NCBI RefSeq assembly: GCF_013085545.1
Contig: NZ_CP039543.1
Location: forward strand, 992,001-1,056,000
From: Oceanidesulfovibrio marinus
GTDB lineage: Bacteria > Desulfobacterota > Desulfovibrionia > Desulfovibrionales > Desulfovibrionaceae
Reading direction: 5' to 3'
DNA: 64,000 nucleotides
Within the stretch, counting starts at the first letter, position 1. Each line of letters opens with the position of its first letter. This document shows, in pieces, positions 1 to 8,333 of the stretch. The notes under the pieces were generated by a model, which was given only the letters and a program-made list of their open reading frames with translations, ran no database searches and was not told the DNA's origin. The position numbers and the translations under genes are program-made.

Positions 1-26
1 TGCTCGATACGAGAAAGAAGACTCAT
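1..26 (-). CDS. GatB/YqeY-domain protein, first codons only (partial)
   Basis: Only the first eight codons plus two bases are in the window, running off the left edge. The ATG at 26-24 is preceded by a GGGGTGGA-like Shine-Dalgarno and the peptide begins MSLLSRIE. This resembles the N-terminus of YqeY-type proteins, which in Desulfovibrio relatives commonly follow rpsU. YqeY proteins share the tRNA-binding domain of the GatB subunit of aspartyl/glutamyl-tRNA amidotransferase. The assignment rests on eight residues plus context, so it is a guess. It lies downstream of rpsU on the same strand, with a roughly 108-base spacer that contains a GC-rich inverted repeat (CCGCCGG/CCGGCGG). Confidence 0.35.
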
Positions 27-134
27 GATCCACCCCGCTGTGGAACTGGTGGAAAGGTGTGCGAGGCAGGGCAATGCGCCCCGCCGGAGAGCCGAAATGC
101 GCCCCGGCGGAACGCCCATAGGTACAGTCGGATG

Positions 135-335
135 CTAGAGGAGGTTCATCTTCCGCATCTTCTTGAGCAGCCGTTTGCGCGCAGCGGCCTTTTTCTTCTT
201 CCGCATGACGCTGGGCTTCTCGTAATGCTGACGCTTCTTGAGCTCGGAAAGCACGCCGGCCTTCTCTACCTGCTTCTTGAAGCGGCGCAGAGCTACATCA
301 AAATGGTCGGAATCGTCCAGAAAGACTCCGGGCAA
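135..335 (-). CDS. rpsU: 30S ribosomal protein S21
   Basis: Small-subunit ribosomal protein S21, 66 residues, at the usual family length. The body ([16 protein letters not shown], then [15 protein letters not shown] and a very basic tail) is unmistakable. The start is read as TTG at 335-333, giving LPGVFLDD, which matches the family N-terminus MPGVxLxD. A strong GAGGAGGTG Shine-Dalgarno sits 6 bases before it. An ATG 33 bases upstream would place that Shine-Dalgarno inside the coding sequence and add a tail not seen in S21. S21 is needed for initiation of translation through base-pairing of mRNA with 16S rRNA. Confidence 0.96.
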   Translation of the reverse strand: MPGVFLDDSDHFDVALRRFKKQVEKAGVLSELKKRQHYEKPSVMRKKKKAAARKRLLKKMRKMNLL

Positions 336-437
336 GGAAATCACCTCCTCAGTCGCGAAATGTCGCAATCATAGAAAGCGACAAAAATACCCGAACTCGC
401 CATGACTGGCAAGGGGTTTTTTGCCGCTTCTAACTTT

Positions 438-472
438 GTCCGTACCCGCTGCAGCCATGTGCGGGTACGGAC
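438..472. repeat. perfect 12-bp inverted repeat between the 64-aa gene and rpsU
   Basis: Positions 438-449 (GTCCGTACCCGC) are exactly complementary to 461-472, with an 11-base loop. No T-run follows on either strand, so it is not a classical intrinsic terminator. It lies between the stop of the 64-residue membrane protein and rpsU, both on minus. It could be an RNA hairpin in the rpsU leader, an mRNA 3'-end stabiliser, or a dyad protein-binding site. The rest of 369-512 holds no supported gene. Confidence 0.6.
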
Positions 473-512
473 CCTAAAATTTCGATCCGGCAGAACCGGA
501 ATCGCGCTCACT

Positions 513-707
513 CTAATGGTGTGCGCCGCCCTTCTTGCAGTACGTTTCCCAAACGGACTTCAGCACCACGATGCCCACGCCGGTTCCGATAAAGAACAGT
601 GCGAGGTACAGGACGCCGAAGAACACGAAATGATCGGGCATCCACCACGGGATATCCCAGGGAAGCGCGCTATGGATCGATTCTCCGTGCTGAACCATTT
701 GAAACAT
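513..707 (-). CDS. small single-pass membrane protein, unknown function
   Basis: A 64-residue protein with one clear transmembrane helix, roughly residues 27-49 (HFVFFGVLYLALFFIGTGVG...). The N-terminus is tryptophan/proline-rich (PWDIPWWMPDH) and the tail is short and basic, ending in His-His. The ATG is preceded by AAAGGATC, a usable Shine-Dalgarno. It starts 18 bases after the HU stop on the same strand and is probably co-transcribed with it. The WDIPWW-type segment near the membrane face suggests an accessory subunit of a membrane complex, but nothing identifies a partner. Function unknown. Confidence 0.75.
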   Translation of the reverse strand: MFQMVQHGESIHSALPWDIPWWMPDHFVFFGVLYLALFFIGTGVGIVVLKSVWETYCKKGGAHH

Positions 708-725
708 GGTTATGATCCTTTGGGT

Positions 726-998
726 TTACTTGACGGCGTCCTTGAGGAGCTTGCCGGGCCGGAACTTGACGACCTTGGAAGCGGGGATCGTGATTTCTTG
801 ACCGGTGCGCGGGTTGCGGCCCTTGCGCTCCTGACGAGTCTCGACAACAAACGTCCCGAAACCGGTCAGGGTCAGTTTACCTTCCTTCACCAGGGTGGAC
901 TCCACAGCCTCGAGAAAAGCGTTCAGGGCGCGCTCTGCGTCGGCCTTGGTCAAGTTCGCTTTCTCCGCCACCTTCACTACGAGGTCAGCCTTGGTCAT
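726..998 (-). CDS. hup: DNA-binding protein HU
   Basis: A 90-residue HU-family nucleoid protein. It begins [16 protein letters not shown]. The family signature GFGTF is near residue 47, followed by the basic beta-arm ([15 protein letters not shown]), the arm-tip proline and the [18 protein letters not shown] ending. HU binds DNA as a dimer without strong sequence preference and bends it. The length is normal and all core residues are present. The Shine-Dalgarno is AGAGGAGGAG, 8 bases before ATG. The 150-base upstream region to rsmA carries its promoter, but I see no clean -35/-10 pair. Confidence 0.97.
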   Translation of the reverse strand: MTKADLVVKVAEKANLTKADAERALNAFLEAVESTLVKEGKLTLTGFGTFVVETRQERKGRNPRTGQEITIPASKVVKFRPGKLLKDAVK

Positions 999-1150
999 CC
1001 GCCGTCTCCTCCTCTTCGTTCTTCATACATCGAATTGTCTTCCGTACGAACGCACTGTTCGCCGGAAGGTCCTATTTCCTATAGTCCGGGGAGTTGTCTG
1101 GTTCTCAACCCGGAAGCAATGACTCCATGAACAGAATTTTCCGGCCGAAG

Positions 1151-1957
1151 TCAAGGCCGAAAACAGATGATCAGTGCATTGGCAAGGGCTTGGAAGTCCT
1201 CGGGGCGCAGATTCTCGGGCCGCATGGTGGGGCTCAGTCCACGCTCCTCGAAAAGCCTGTCCAATTCCTCGCTCCAGTACTGTTTCAATATTGATCCTAA
1301 CTGCTTGCGCCTCTTCTGAAAGCATGTGGCCAGCACACTTCCCAGGGCCCGAGCATCCACGCCGGGAGCGTTCTTCCTGCTGAACACGACCACTGCCGAA
1401 TCAATTTTCGGGCGGGGTCGAAAAACTTGCGGGCCTACGGTGAATGCGAGCTTCACGTCCATGTACGACTGTACGAAAACGCCCAGTGCCCCATAGGTTT
1501 TGGAACCGGGAGGTGCGGCCAGACGCTGCGCCACCTCCTTTTGCACCATGAAAACGCAACGCGAGGCGGCAAGCGCCCTGTGTGCGATTTCCCACATGAT
1601 CGGCGAGGCCACGTTGTACGGCAGGTTGCCGATGATCTTCCACGACAGCGCCGGGGCCAGCCGCTCCCAGGCCACGTCCATGGCGTCGATGAGCGCCACG
1701 CGCAGGCCGGGATGCCGCGCCTTGAGCACGGGCGCCAGCTCCCGGTCCTTTTCCACGGCGTAGACGGCCGCCGCATCCGACGCCGTCAGAATATCCGTCA
1801 ACGCGCCGCGGCCCGGGCCGATCTCCACCACATGGTCATCCGGCCCGATATCCAGGGCCTGCACAATACGGCGCGAGGTGTTTGGATCCACAAGAAAGTT
1901 CTGGCCCAGGCTGCGCTTTGCCGGTCCGGGCCCATTTGCGACGCTCGATGCGCTCAT
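1151..1957 (-). CDS. rsmA: 16S rRNA (adenine(1518)-N6/adenine(1519)-N6)-dimethyltransferase
   Basis: RsmA/KsgA dimethylates two adjacent adenines in the 3'-terminal helix of 16S rRNA, using S-adenosylmethionine. The 268-residue protein shows the family opening KRSLGQNFLVDPN (residues 14-26). The SAM-binding motif VVEIGPGRGALTD follows near residue 45. The catalytic NLPYN is near residue 112, and the C-terminal domain carries RPRPKIDSAVV. Length is normal. Its start lies three bases after the otsA stop on the same strand, so the two are co-transcribed and its ribosome-binding site lies inside otsA. Confidence 0.96.
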   Translation of the reverse strand: MSASSVANGPGPAKRSLGQNFLVDPNTSRRIVQALDIGPDDHVVEIGPGRGALTDILTASDAAAVYAVEKDRELAPVLKARHPGLRVALIDAMDVAWERLAPALSWKIIGNLPYNVASPIMWEIAHRALAASRCVFMVQKEVAQRLAAPPGSKTYGALGVFVQSYMDVKLAFTVGPQVFRPRPKIDSAVVVFSRKNAPGVDARALGSVLATCFQKRRKQLGSILKQYWSEELDRLFEERGLSPTMRPENLRPEDFQALANALIICFRP

Positions 1958-1960
1958 CCG

Positions 1961-3475
1961 TCACATCCTGGACGAGTCGTCTTCGGACTCCTCGACCTCG
2001 CCCATCTCGAAGAACGCGGCGTAATCCACGCTCTCCTGCGGCGGGAAATCGCCCAACCCGCGCGAGAATCCGGCCTGGAGGAAGGAGTCCAGCCACCAGA
2101 AGATATCGTACTTGCGGATGATATCCTGCATTTTGCGCATGCGGAGGCGCTTGTCCTTGTCGTCCATGTAGTAGGCGTGGTGGATGGCCTTGGCCACGCC
2201 CTCCACGTCGTACGGGTTCACAAGCAGCGCGCCATTCTGCAGCTGCGCCGCTGCCCCGGCGAACTCCGAGAGAAAAAGCACGCCCTTCCTGTTGATGTTG
2301 CAGGCGCAGTACTCCTTGGCCACTAGGTTCATGCCGTCGCGCAGCGGCGTGACCAGGGCCATGTCCGCGGCGCGGTAGTAGGCCACAAGCTCCTCCCGGG
2401 AGAGGCTGCGGTACATGTACTGGACGGGTGTGTAGCCGGGCTGGGAGAACTTGCCGTTGATCTCGCCCACAAGGCGCTCGATCTCCTCCTTGAGCGCCAC
2501 GTACTCCGGCACCTTCTCGCGGCTGGGAACCAGCACCTGGGTGAAGATGATCTTGCCGTGCAGCTCCGGATAGTTCTCGATCGCCGTGCGTACCGCCTCC
2601 AGCCGTTGAGGCACGCCTTTGGTGTAGTCCAGGCGGTCCACACCGAGAATGATCATCCGGTCGTCGTCCGCCTCCTTGATGGTCTGGGCCAGCTTCTTTA
2701 CGGACGGCCGCCGGGCCATGTCGTTGAACTGCTTGTAGTCGATGCCGATGGAGAAGTAGCCGGCGTTGAAGGTGCCGCCGTCGTGGGTGATCCGCACGAC
2801 GGGGCCGCGGCCCTTGGCCTTCACGTCCGGGAAAAAGAGCTTGAGGCACTGGATGAAGTTCCGGCGGTCGCGGTAGGTCTGGAACCCCACGAGGTCGTAC
2901 TCCATGAGCGCCTGGAGAATCTTGGTGCGCCACGGCATCTTGAGGAAGATGTCCACGGGCGGGAAAGGGATGTGCAGATAGAAGCCGGTGCGCCGCGTAA
3001 CGCCCATCTCCTTGAGCCACCAGCCCACGTGCATGAGGTGGTAGTCGTGAATCCAGACATAGTCGTTCTCGCCGCTCCACTTGGCCACGGCTTCGGCGAA
3101 CTTGCGATTCACGTCCACATAGCGGTGCCAGTAGCGGGGTTTGAAGTTGCAGCGCGACTGGAAATCGTGAAACAGCGGCCAGACCACCTCGTTAGAAAAG
3201 CCGAAGTAGAAGTCGTTGACCTCCTCCGCGGTCAGGCCCACCGGCTTCAGCTCGTAACCGGCCTCCTTGGAAAAGGAGGCCAGCAGATCCATGACCTCCG
3301 CGCCGCCGGCCGTGCCAGACCAGCCTATCCAGGTGCCGCCGCGGTCCCGAAGCACCGGCGCCATGGCCGTAACCAGGCCGCCTGCGCCCGGCACGACCTT
3401 CCAGTCGCCCTGCTCATCCTTTTTCAGGGCGGCCGGCAGCCGGTTGGAGACGACGACGAGACGAGTCAAATCCAT
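1961..3475 (-). CDS. otsA: alpha,alpha-trehalose-phosphate synthase (UDP-forming)
   Basis: A family GT20 glycosyltransferase that makes trehalose-6-phosphate from UDP-glucose and glucose-6-phosphate, a cytoplasmic osmoprotectant route. The 504-residue protein opens with LVVVSNRLP and continues with [19 protein letters not shown] and [15 protein letters not shown]. The donor-site segment [14 protein letters not shown] and FLSEFAGAA follow. All are diagnostic of OtsA. An AGGGA Shine-Dalgarno precedes the ATG. The usual partner trehalose-6-phosphate phosphatase (OtsB) is not fused and is not in this window; the next gene is rsmA. The C-terminal tail is acidic ([12 protein letters not shown]). 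Confidence 0.95.
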   Translation of the reverse strand: MDLTRLVVVSNRLPAALKKDEQGDWKVVPGAGGLVTAMAPVLRDRGGTWIGWSGTAGGAEVMDLLASFSKEAGYELKPVGLTAEEVNDFYFGFSNEVVWPLFHDFQSRCNFKPRYWHRYVDVNRKFAEAVAKWSGENDYVWIHDYHLMHVGWWLKEMGVTRRTGFYLHIPFPPVDIFLKMPWRTKILQALMEYDLVGFQTYRDRRNFIQCLKLFFPDVKAKGRGPVVRITHDGGTFNAGYFSIGIDYKQFNDMARRPSVKKLAQTIKEADDDRMIILGVDRLDYTKGVPQRLEAVRTAIENYPELHGKIIFTQVLVPSREKVPEYVALKEEIERLVGEINGKFSQPGYTPVQYMYRSLSREELVAYYRAADMALVTPLRDGMNLVAKEYCACNINRKGVLFLSEFAGAAAQLQNGALLVNPYDVEGVAKAIHHAYYMDDKDKRLRMRKMQDIIRKYDIFWWLDSFLQAGFSRGLGDFPPQESVDYAAFFEMGEVEESEDDSSRM

Positions 3476-3623
3476 GAAAATCCCTCACTTCCAAAGCGTT
3501 TGCAATCGCACACGGCCGGCTGCGCCGGACGTAACGGTGTGCTGAATATCTCAAAACACTACCTGATTGACGCCGCCTTGGCAAAGGACTCCAGCTCAAA
3601 AGCGGCCGTATGACGGTTGCGCG

Positions 3624-4379
3624 TCATTTTCCGAACAGCCACTCCACCGAAGAAGTATCGAACTTCGGCGAGCACCACTGGCACAGGCAGACGCCGTACG
3701 GCAGCGATTCGATGGCGTCCCGCACGGCATGGTGGTCCAGGTGGGCTATGGTCATGGCCTCTTCCATGGACGGATCGATCTCCACGGACTGGCACCAGGA
3801 CCAGGGGGTGTCCTCATTTTCGTCTTCAATGGCCGCGCACTCGGCCGTCATCAAACGGCCGTATCCGAACCGCCCCAGAGGCACGAAGAACTCGTCGTAT
3901 ACGTTCATGGGCCCGTGCGCATCAAAGGTGATGGCGCTCTCGCAAAAGATCGCGCCGTCCCTGCCCCGGCGGCACCACATGGAAAACCAGTGCGCTGCGG
4001 CCATGGCCGCGACCCTGGTCTGGCCGCCGCGGCTGGAGAAAAGAACCTCGGCGCGCCAGGTTGGCTCGGGGTTCCCGTCTCGCTCATATCCGCGCAGCTT
4101 CACGTCCATGACGCCACTGTCCAGATAGCTGATCAGAGCGCGGGTGGCGGCCCAGGGTTCGGGAAACCTTTTCTCAAGCGCATGGATGAACGCCTGCTCG
4201 ACCGGTTCGGCGTCGATACCGTGCAACTCGTAGACGATTTCGGAGCCGTTCCTGACCTTCGTGAGTCCGCTCGTCGGCGTGCGGCCCAGGACTTTGTCCA
4301 GGAGCGATCGTTTGACAGGTCCCGCGCCCAACCTGTCGGGCCGGACCCGAACGGGAACGAATACGCCTGTCCCCCCCAT
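3624..4379 (-). CDS. conserved-looking hypothetical protein, 251 aa
   Basis: I do not recognise this protein. It is soluble, with no signal peptide or membrane helix. It has a rather high aromatic and Cys content toward the C-terminus (WSWCQSVEIDPS..., YGVCLCQWC...). The two CxC/CxxC-like cysteines near residue 235 could bind metal, but the spacing is not a known motif. A central segment (AAAHWFSMWCRRGRDGAIFCES) alternates hydrophobic and charged residues. The start is the ATG in a run of G's. A GTG 21 codons in (VKRSLLDKVLG) is an alternative. It stands alone between otsA and a DUF2062 gene, same strand. Confidence 0.7.
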   Translation of the reverse strand: MGGTGVFVPVRVRPDRLGAGPVKRSLLDKVLGRTPTSGLTKVRNGSEIVYELHGIDAEPVEQAFIHALEKRFPEPWAATRALISYLDSGVMDVKLRGYERDGNPEPTWRAEVLFSSRGGQTRVAAMAAAHWFSMWCRRGRDGAIFCESAITFDAHGPMNVYDEFFVPLGRFGYGRLMTAECAAIEDENEDTPWSWCQSVEIDPSMEEAMTIAHLDHHAVRDAIESLPYGVCLCQWCSPKFDTSSVEWLFGK

Positions 4380-4406
4380 TGCATCCCCCCTGCTGTAGGT
4401 TGCTTC

Positions 4407-4982
4407 CTAAAGAAGATGATGCTGCCGTTTCTTGAGCAGGCGCATGGCCCGACGGCGGCGATACGTAAGCACCGCCCGTAGCGTCAGGAAGTACATGGCG
4501 ACGGCGCTGGGAATGCCCATCACAAGCCCCCCCGTGGACATCAGCACCGTCAGTCGCCAGCCCTCGGCGATCAACTCCTTGAGCTCCAAATGATGCGGAT
4601 CAAACTCCACCTGGAACGGCAGCACGTGGCTGCCCACCACATAAAGCATATAGTAAAATGGTATGACATTGAATGCGTTCGAAATCCAGGTGCAACTGAA
4701 GGCCGCGATCTTATTGGCGCGAAAGAGCAGCGCCAGGGCGATGACCGTGACACTCTGAAAGGGGATGATTGGCAGAAAGCCTACGAAGATGCCAAGCGCC
4801 GCCCCCAAGGCGATGGAATGGGCCGAGGCCTTGAGTCGCAGAATGCGCAGGTAGTTGAGCCGAAGCAGGCGGGAGAAGCTGGTCCACAGACCGCGCGGCG
4901 TCCAGTCCTGTTGGACCAGCGCTTTCAGGAAGTCCGGGCGTTTTTTGAACAATTTCATGGCAAAGCGACTGTCATGTCTCAT
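4407..4982 (-). CDS. DUF2062 membrane protein
   Basis: A 191-residue integral membrane protein matching the DUF2062 family. A basic N-terminus is followed by SAHSIALGAALGIFVGFLPIIPFQ (near residue 55), which is the family hallmark. Further helices include FQSVTVIALALLFRANK and NAFNVIPFYYMLYVVG, and a last helix near LMSTGGLVMGIPSAVAMYFLT precedes a basic tail. DUF2062 proteins are uncharacterised or fused to glycosyltransferases, and I make no functional claim. Two in-frame ATGs (4982 and 4958) are possible starts, and neither has a strong Shine-Dalgarno. It lies 27 bases upstream of the 251-residue hypothetical gene and may be co-transcribed with it. Confidence 0.85.
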   Translation of the reverse strand: MRHDSRFAMKLFKKRPDFLKALVQQDWTPRGLWTSFSRLLRLNYLRILRLKASAHSIALGAALGIFVGFLPIIPFQSVTVIALALLFRANKIAAFSCTWISNAFNVIPFYYMLYVVGSHVLPFQVEFDPHHLELKELIAEGWRLTVLMSTGGLVMGIPSAVAMYFLTLRAVLTYRRRRAMRLLKKRQHHLL

Positions 4983-5137
4983 TTATTGGACGACAGAAAC
5001 ACCGTTGCAGTCTCTTCCAGGCAGCGTGGAGAGCAACGGCGCAAGGCATGGTCGCAGCCGGGTTCGGGCATGTAAGAAATCCATGCTGATGTCCAGAATC
5101 GTAGACAGGCGGGACAGATTGATCATAGCCCCTGTCC

Positions 5138-7189
5138 TCACGTAGCAAGCGTGTCGAAGCGTGCGAAGGAGATGGACAATCCGGCGCGCCCCTGGGTTGC
5201 GGAACGCAGCGTGGTGGAGAAACCGAAAAGCGCGCGCATGGCTGCCAGGCCGCGCACGACCTTCATGCCTTTGCCGGCGTCGTCTATGTCCTCTACCCGG
5301 GCGTTCAGGCTGCCCAACAGGCCCACGGCCTCGCCCACGTACTCTTCCGGCACGGATATCTCCACGCGCATGATGGGCTCAAGCAAGGTGGGGCCGGCGC
5401 TGGTCAGCCCTTCTCGCACGGCTTGCGCTGCGGCCATGTGGTAACCGGCCGGGGTGGACTCCCCTTCCTTGCGCTCCATGCCGATGATGGTCACACGCAC
5501 GTCGTGCACGGCGTACCCTTTGATCACACCACTCTGCAGGGCGTCGGAGACGCCGTCCTCGGCCGCGGCAAGCCATTGTTCCGGCCAGTCCTCGCTACTC
5601 ACGCCCAGGCGCACCTGGCGGCCGGCCCCGCGCTCCAGCGGTTCCACACGCACCTGCACGCGTCCGAAGTGCATGATCTCGCCGAGCTCACGGTGGAACT
5701 CGCCCCAGGCTTCGGCCGTCCGGGTTACGGTCTCCTGATGCACGACCTGCGGCTTGCCCACCCGCGGCTCCACGCCGTACTCGCGGCGCAACCGGTCCAG
5801 CACCACCTCCAAGTGAAGCTCGCCCATGCCGGAGAGGATGCGCTGGCCCGTGTCCTCGTCCTGCACCAGGGTAAGAGTCGGGTCCTCGGCCAGGGATTTC
5901 TGCAGGACCTCGTCCAGCTTGTCCGCCTCCGAAGAGTTGCGCGGCTCGATAGCCACGGAGATGACCGGCTGATACGCCTCGATGGATTCGAGCACGATCT
6001 GCCTGCCCGCGGCGGTGAGCGTATCGCCGGTGCGCGCCAGTTTCATGCCGGCCAGCACCACGATGTCTCCTGCCGCGGCTTTCTCGATCTTCTCGCGGTG
6101 GTCGGCGTGCACGCGGAACAATCGCGCCACGCGCTCGTCCTGACCCTGGGTCACGTTGCGCACGATCTCGCCCACGGACAGAGTGCCGGCGTAGATGCGC
6201 AAAAAGGTCTGGCGCCGGCCGCCCACCATGGAGACCTTGAACACGAGGGCCACCATGGGATCGTCGAAGTTTGGCTCGATGACCCACTCCCTGCCGGTGT
6301 TGGGATCGCGGCCCACCGGCGGCACAGCCTCCATCGGGCTCGGCAGAAAGTCGCACACCCCGTCGAACACGGGCTGCACGCCGATGTTCTTGAGGGCCGA
6401 GCCACTATACACGGGCACCAGCTTGAGGCCGAGGGTCGCCCGCCGCACGGCGTGCTTGAGGGTCTCCAAGGGGACGGGGTCCCCGGAGAGGTACGCCTCC
6501 ATGACGGCCTCGTCCACGTCGGAGAGCGTCTCAAAGAAGCGCTCCCGCCACGGCTCGGCCAGCTCGCGCTCTTCGTCGGTCAGGGGATAGCGCCCCACCT
6601 GCTCGCCCATGGACTCCGTGTCGAACGCCAGGCGCTCCATGGTCATCACGTCGATGACGCCTTCGAAGTCCTGGCCGGAGCCGATGGGGATGGTGATGGG
6701 CAGGACGGTCGCGCCGAGCTTGGTGTGGATGGCGTCGAGCACGGCCTCGAAATCAGCGCCCAACCGGTCCATCTTGTTCACAAAGGCGAGCTTGGGCACG
6801 TGGAACCGCTCCGACTGGCGCCACACGGTTTCCGACTGGGGCTCCACCCCGCCCACGCCGCAGAACACGCCCACGGCGCCGTCCAGCACGCGCAGGGATC
6901 GCTCCACCTCGATGGTGAAATCCACGTGGCCGGGCGTGTCGATGAGGTTCAGGGTGTGGTCGTTCCAGAAGCTCGTGGTGCAGGCGGAGCTGATGGTGAT
7001 GCCCCGCTCCTGCTCCTCGGGCATGAAGTCCATGGTCGCGGTGCCTTCATGCACTTCGCCCATGCGATGTATCTTGTGGGAGTAGAAGAGAAATCGTTCC
7101 GTAAGGGTGGTCTTGCCGGCATCGATGTGCGCGATGATGCCGATATTGCGAAGCTTGTCGAGACGGCGTTTGGAGACGGTCGTTGCCAT
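5138..7189 (-). CDS. fusA: elongation factor G paralogue (translation GTPase)
   Basis: A complete 683-residue EF-G-type GTPase: AHIDAGKTT (G1), the RGITI switch I, DTPGHVDF (G3), NKMDRLG (G4) and GSALKN (G5). Domains II-V follow, including GMGELHLEVVLDRL (domain III) and the domain IV/V segments. EF-G moves tRNAs and mRNA after peptide bond formation. The gene is alone, with none of the str-operon partners (rpsL, rpsG, tuf) next to it. Many deltaproteobacteria have more than one EF-G, so this could be an EF-G2-type paralogue rather than the main factor. The sequence is slightly short of the usual 690-700 residues. Confidence 0.9.
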   Translation of the reverse strand: MATTVSKRRLDKLRNIGIIAHIDAGKTTLTERFLFYSHKIHRMGEVHEGTATMDFMPEEQERGITISSACTTSFWNDHTLNLIDTPGHVDFTIEVERSLRVLDGAVGVFCGVGGVEPQSETVWRQSERFHVPKLAFVNKMDRLGADFEAVLDAIHTKLGATVLPITIPIGSGQDFEGVIDVMTMERLAFDTESMGEQVGRYPLTDEERELAEPWRERFFETLSDVDEAVMEAYLSGDPVPLETLKHAVRRATLGLKLVPVYSGSALKNIGVQPVFDGVCDFLPSPMEAVPPVGRDPNTGREWVIEPNFDDPMVALVFKVSMVGGRRQTFLRIYAGTLSVGEIVRNVTQGQDERVARLFRVHADHREKIEKAAAGDIVVLAGMKLARTGDTLTAAGRQIVLESIEAYQPVISVAIEPRNSSEADKLDEVLQKSLAEDPTLTLVQDEDTGQRILSGMGELHLEVVLDRLRREYGVEPRVGKPQVVHQETVTRTAEAWGEFHRELGEIMHFGRVQVRVEPLERGAGRQVRLGVSSEDWPEQWLAAAEDGVSDALQSGVIKGYAVHDVRVTIIGMERKEGESTPAGYHMAAAQAVREGLTSAGPTLLEPIMRVEISVPEEYVGEAVGLLGSLNARVEDIDDAGKGMKVVRGLAAMRALFGFSTTLRSATQGRAGLSISFARFDTLAT

Positions 7190-7309
7190 GGAACGGTTTC
7201 CTTTCCGAGCAGGTGTCCAGTCGGCGTATGAGAAAGATGGTCCGCAACATCCGGCGCCACGTCCGGCCCAGTGTTCTGCCTGACCTCCCGGTGGTCGGAC
7301 GTACGCGGA

Positions 7310-8251
7310 TCAGCAGCCGCCCACGCCCTCGGGCCCCAGGGCCACAACGTGATGGAGAAAATAGCTGAGGTTCAGCTCCGGGTAAAGCCAGCTGCCCTCC
7401 TCTCCGGGTCCCAGGATGACGTCCACCGCGCCGTGCAGACCGGCCAGGTGATCGACCGGCACCAGCCAGGCGTCGTTGCGCTGCACCACGAACTCGTCCC
7501 AGGAGCCGTGCACGCAGTCCCAGCCGGGAGCCTCCACGTCGTCGTCCGTGACCCAACACGTCCGCACCGCGTTGGGATGCGCCCAGGCCGCGGCCTCGTA
7601 GTCAAAGGAGTGGTCGAACCAGGCGGCCAGGGAGGACGGCTCGGACAGGAAGCGGAACTCCATGTCGTGGTTGCATTGCGCAGCCAGGGCCGCAATGAGC
7701 TTCTGCGACCGCCGTCCGAGCAGCACCAGCCGGCAGGTAACGCCGGAGCCGCTCATGTCTGCGAGCAATGTGTGGAAGCTCTCCATGGTCACATCCACGG
7801 CCAGTTCCTGCCCGGCCAGCTCCATGGCGCACAACAGGGAGTCCGGCCACTGTTTGGCCTTCTTGCCCGCGATGCGCACCACCGCAACGTCCGGAACTCC
7901 GGCGAGCAAGGCCGGCATGAGCGCGGCGAGCAAGGCGGACGGCGATGCGAAATGCTCATCGATAACGATGAACGCGCAGTGGGCCGGGCGAACATGCCGG
8001 CTCAGCGTGAAGCCGTTGCTGTAGCCCTGGCTCTCGCTGCTGAAGGCGATGGCGCTCGTCCCGTACACGGTGGTGAGTCTGGCGATGGCGGTTTTCAGGA
8101 GCGCCCGGCGGCTGTCGCCCACGGCGTCGAAGGCTTCGGCAAAGGGCGTGTCCGAAAGCGCGGCGTCCAGAAACCACGACGGAAGAGCGCTCTGGTTCGC
8201 GTCGCACCCGCCTTTGGAGCGGTCTTCAGGATCTGAAGGGGCGCTGCTCAT
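7310..8251 (-). CDS. uncharacterised protein, 313 aa
   Basis: Not confidently recognised. The start taken is the ATG at 8251, giving MSSAPSDPEDRSKG; the frame stays open further upstream but there only mirrors bamD on the opposite reading. Segments such as AFIVIDEHFASPSALLAALMPALLAGVPDVAVVRI and HGAVDVILGPGEEG look like a Rossmann-type alpha/beta fold. They faintly recall histidinol-dehydrogenase/aldehyde-dehydrogenase-superfamily proteins, but no catalytic signature is convincing. No signal peptide or helix. It follows a strong terminator after bamD, so it needs its own promoter or read-through. The Shine-Dalgarno is weak. Confidence 0.65.
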   Translation of the reverse strand: MSSAPSDPEDRSKGGCDANQSALPSWFLDAALSDTPFAEAFDAVGDSRRALLKTAIARLTTVYGTSAIAFSSESQGYSNGFTLSRHVRPAHCAFIVIDEHFASPSALLAALMPALLAGVPDVAVVRIAGKKAKQWPDSLLCAMELAGQELAVDVTMESFHTLLADMSGSGVTCRLVLLGRRSQKLIAALAAQCNHDMEFRFLSEPSSLAAWFDHSFDYEAAAWAHPNAVRTCWVTDDDVEAPGWDCVHGSWDEFVVQRNDAWLVPVDHLAGLHGAVDVILGPGEEGSWLYPELNLSYFLHHVVALGPEGVGGC

Positions 8252-8276
8252 TGTGTTCTGAAAATAGGCCCGCCGT

Positions 8277-8318
8277 GAAGAAAGAACGCCGGACCGCTCG
8301 ATACAAGGCGGTCCGGCG
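8277..8318 (-). terminator. intrinsic terminator after bamD
   Basis: A perfect 11-bp stem (8287-8297 with 8308-8318) encloses a 10-base loop. On the minus strand it is followed by a T-rich tract (TTCTTTCTTC). It sits 15 bases past the bamD stop and would end the trxA-trxB-bamD transcript. Confidence 0.85.
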
Positions 8319-8333
8319 AAATCGCGTTCACGG

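Noticed and set aside
5423-7231. A 600-codon open frame on plus opposite the EF-G gene.
   Set aside because: A high-GC shadow frame; it is His/Leu/Gly-rich and has no recognisable motif or Shine-Dalgarno.
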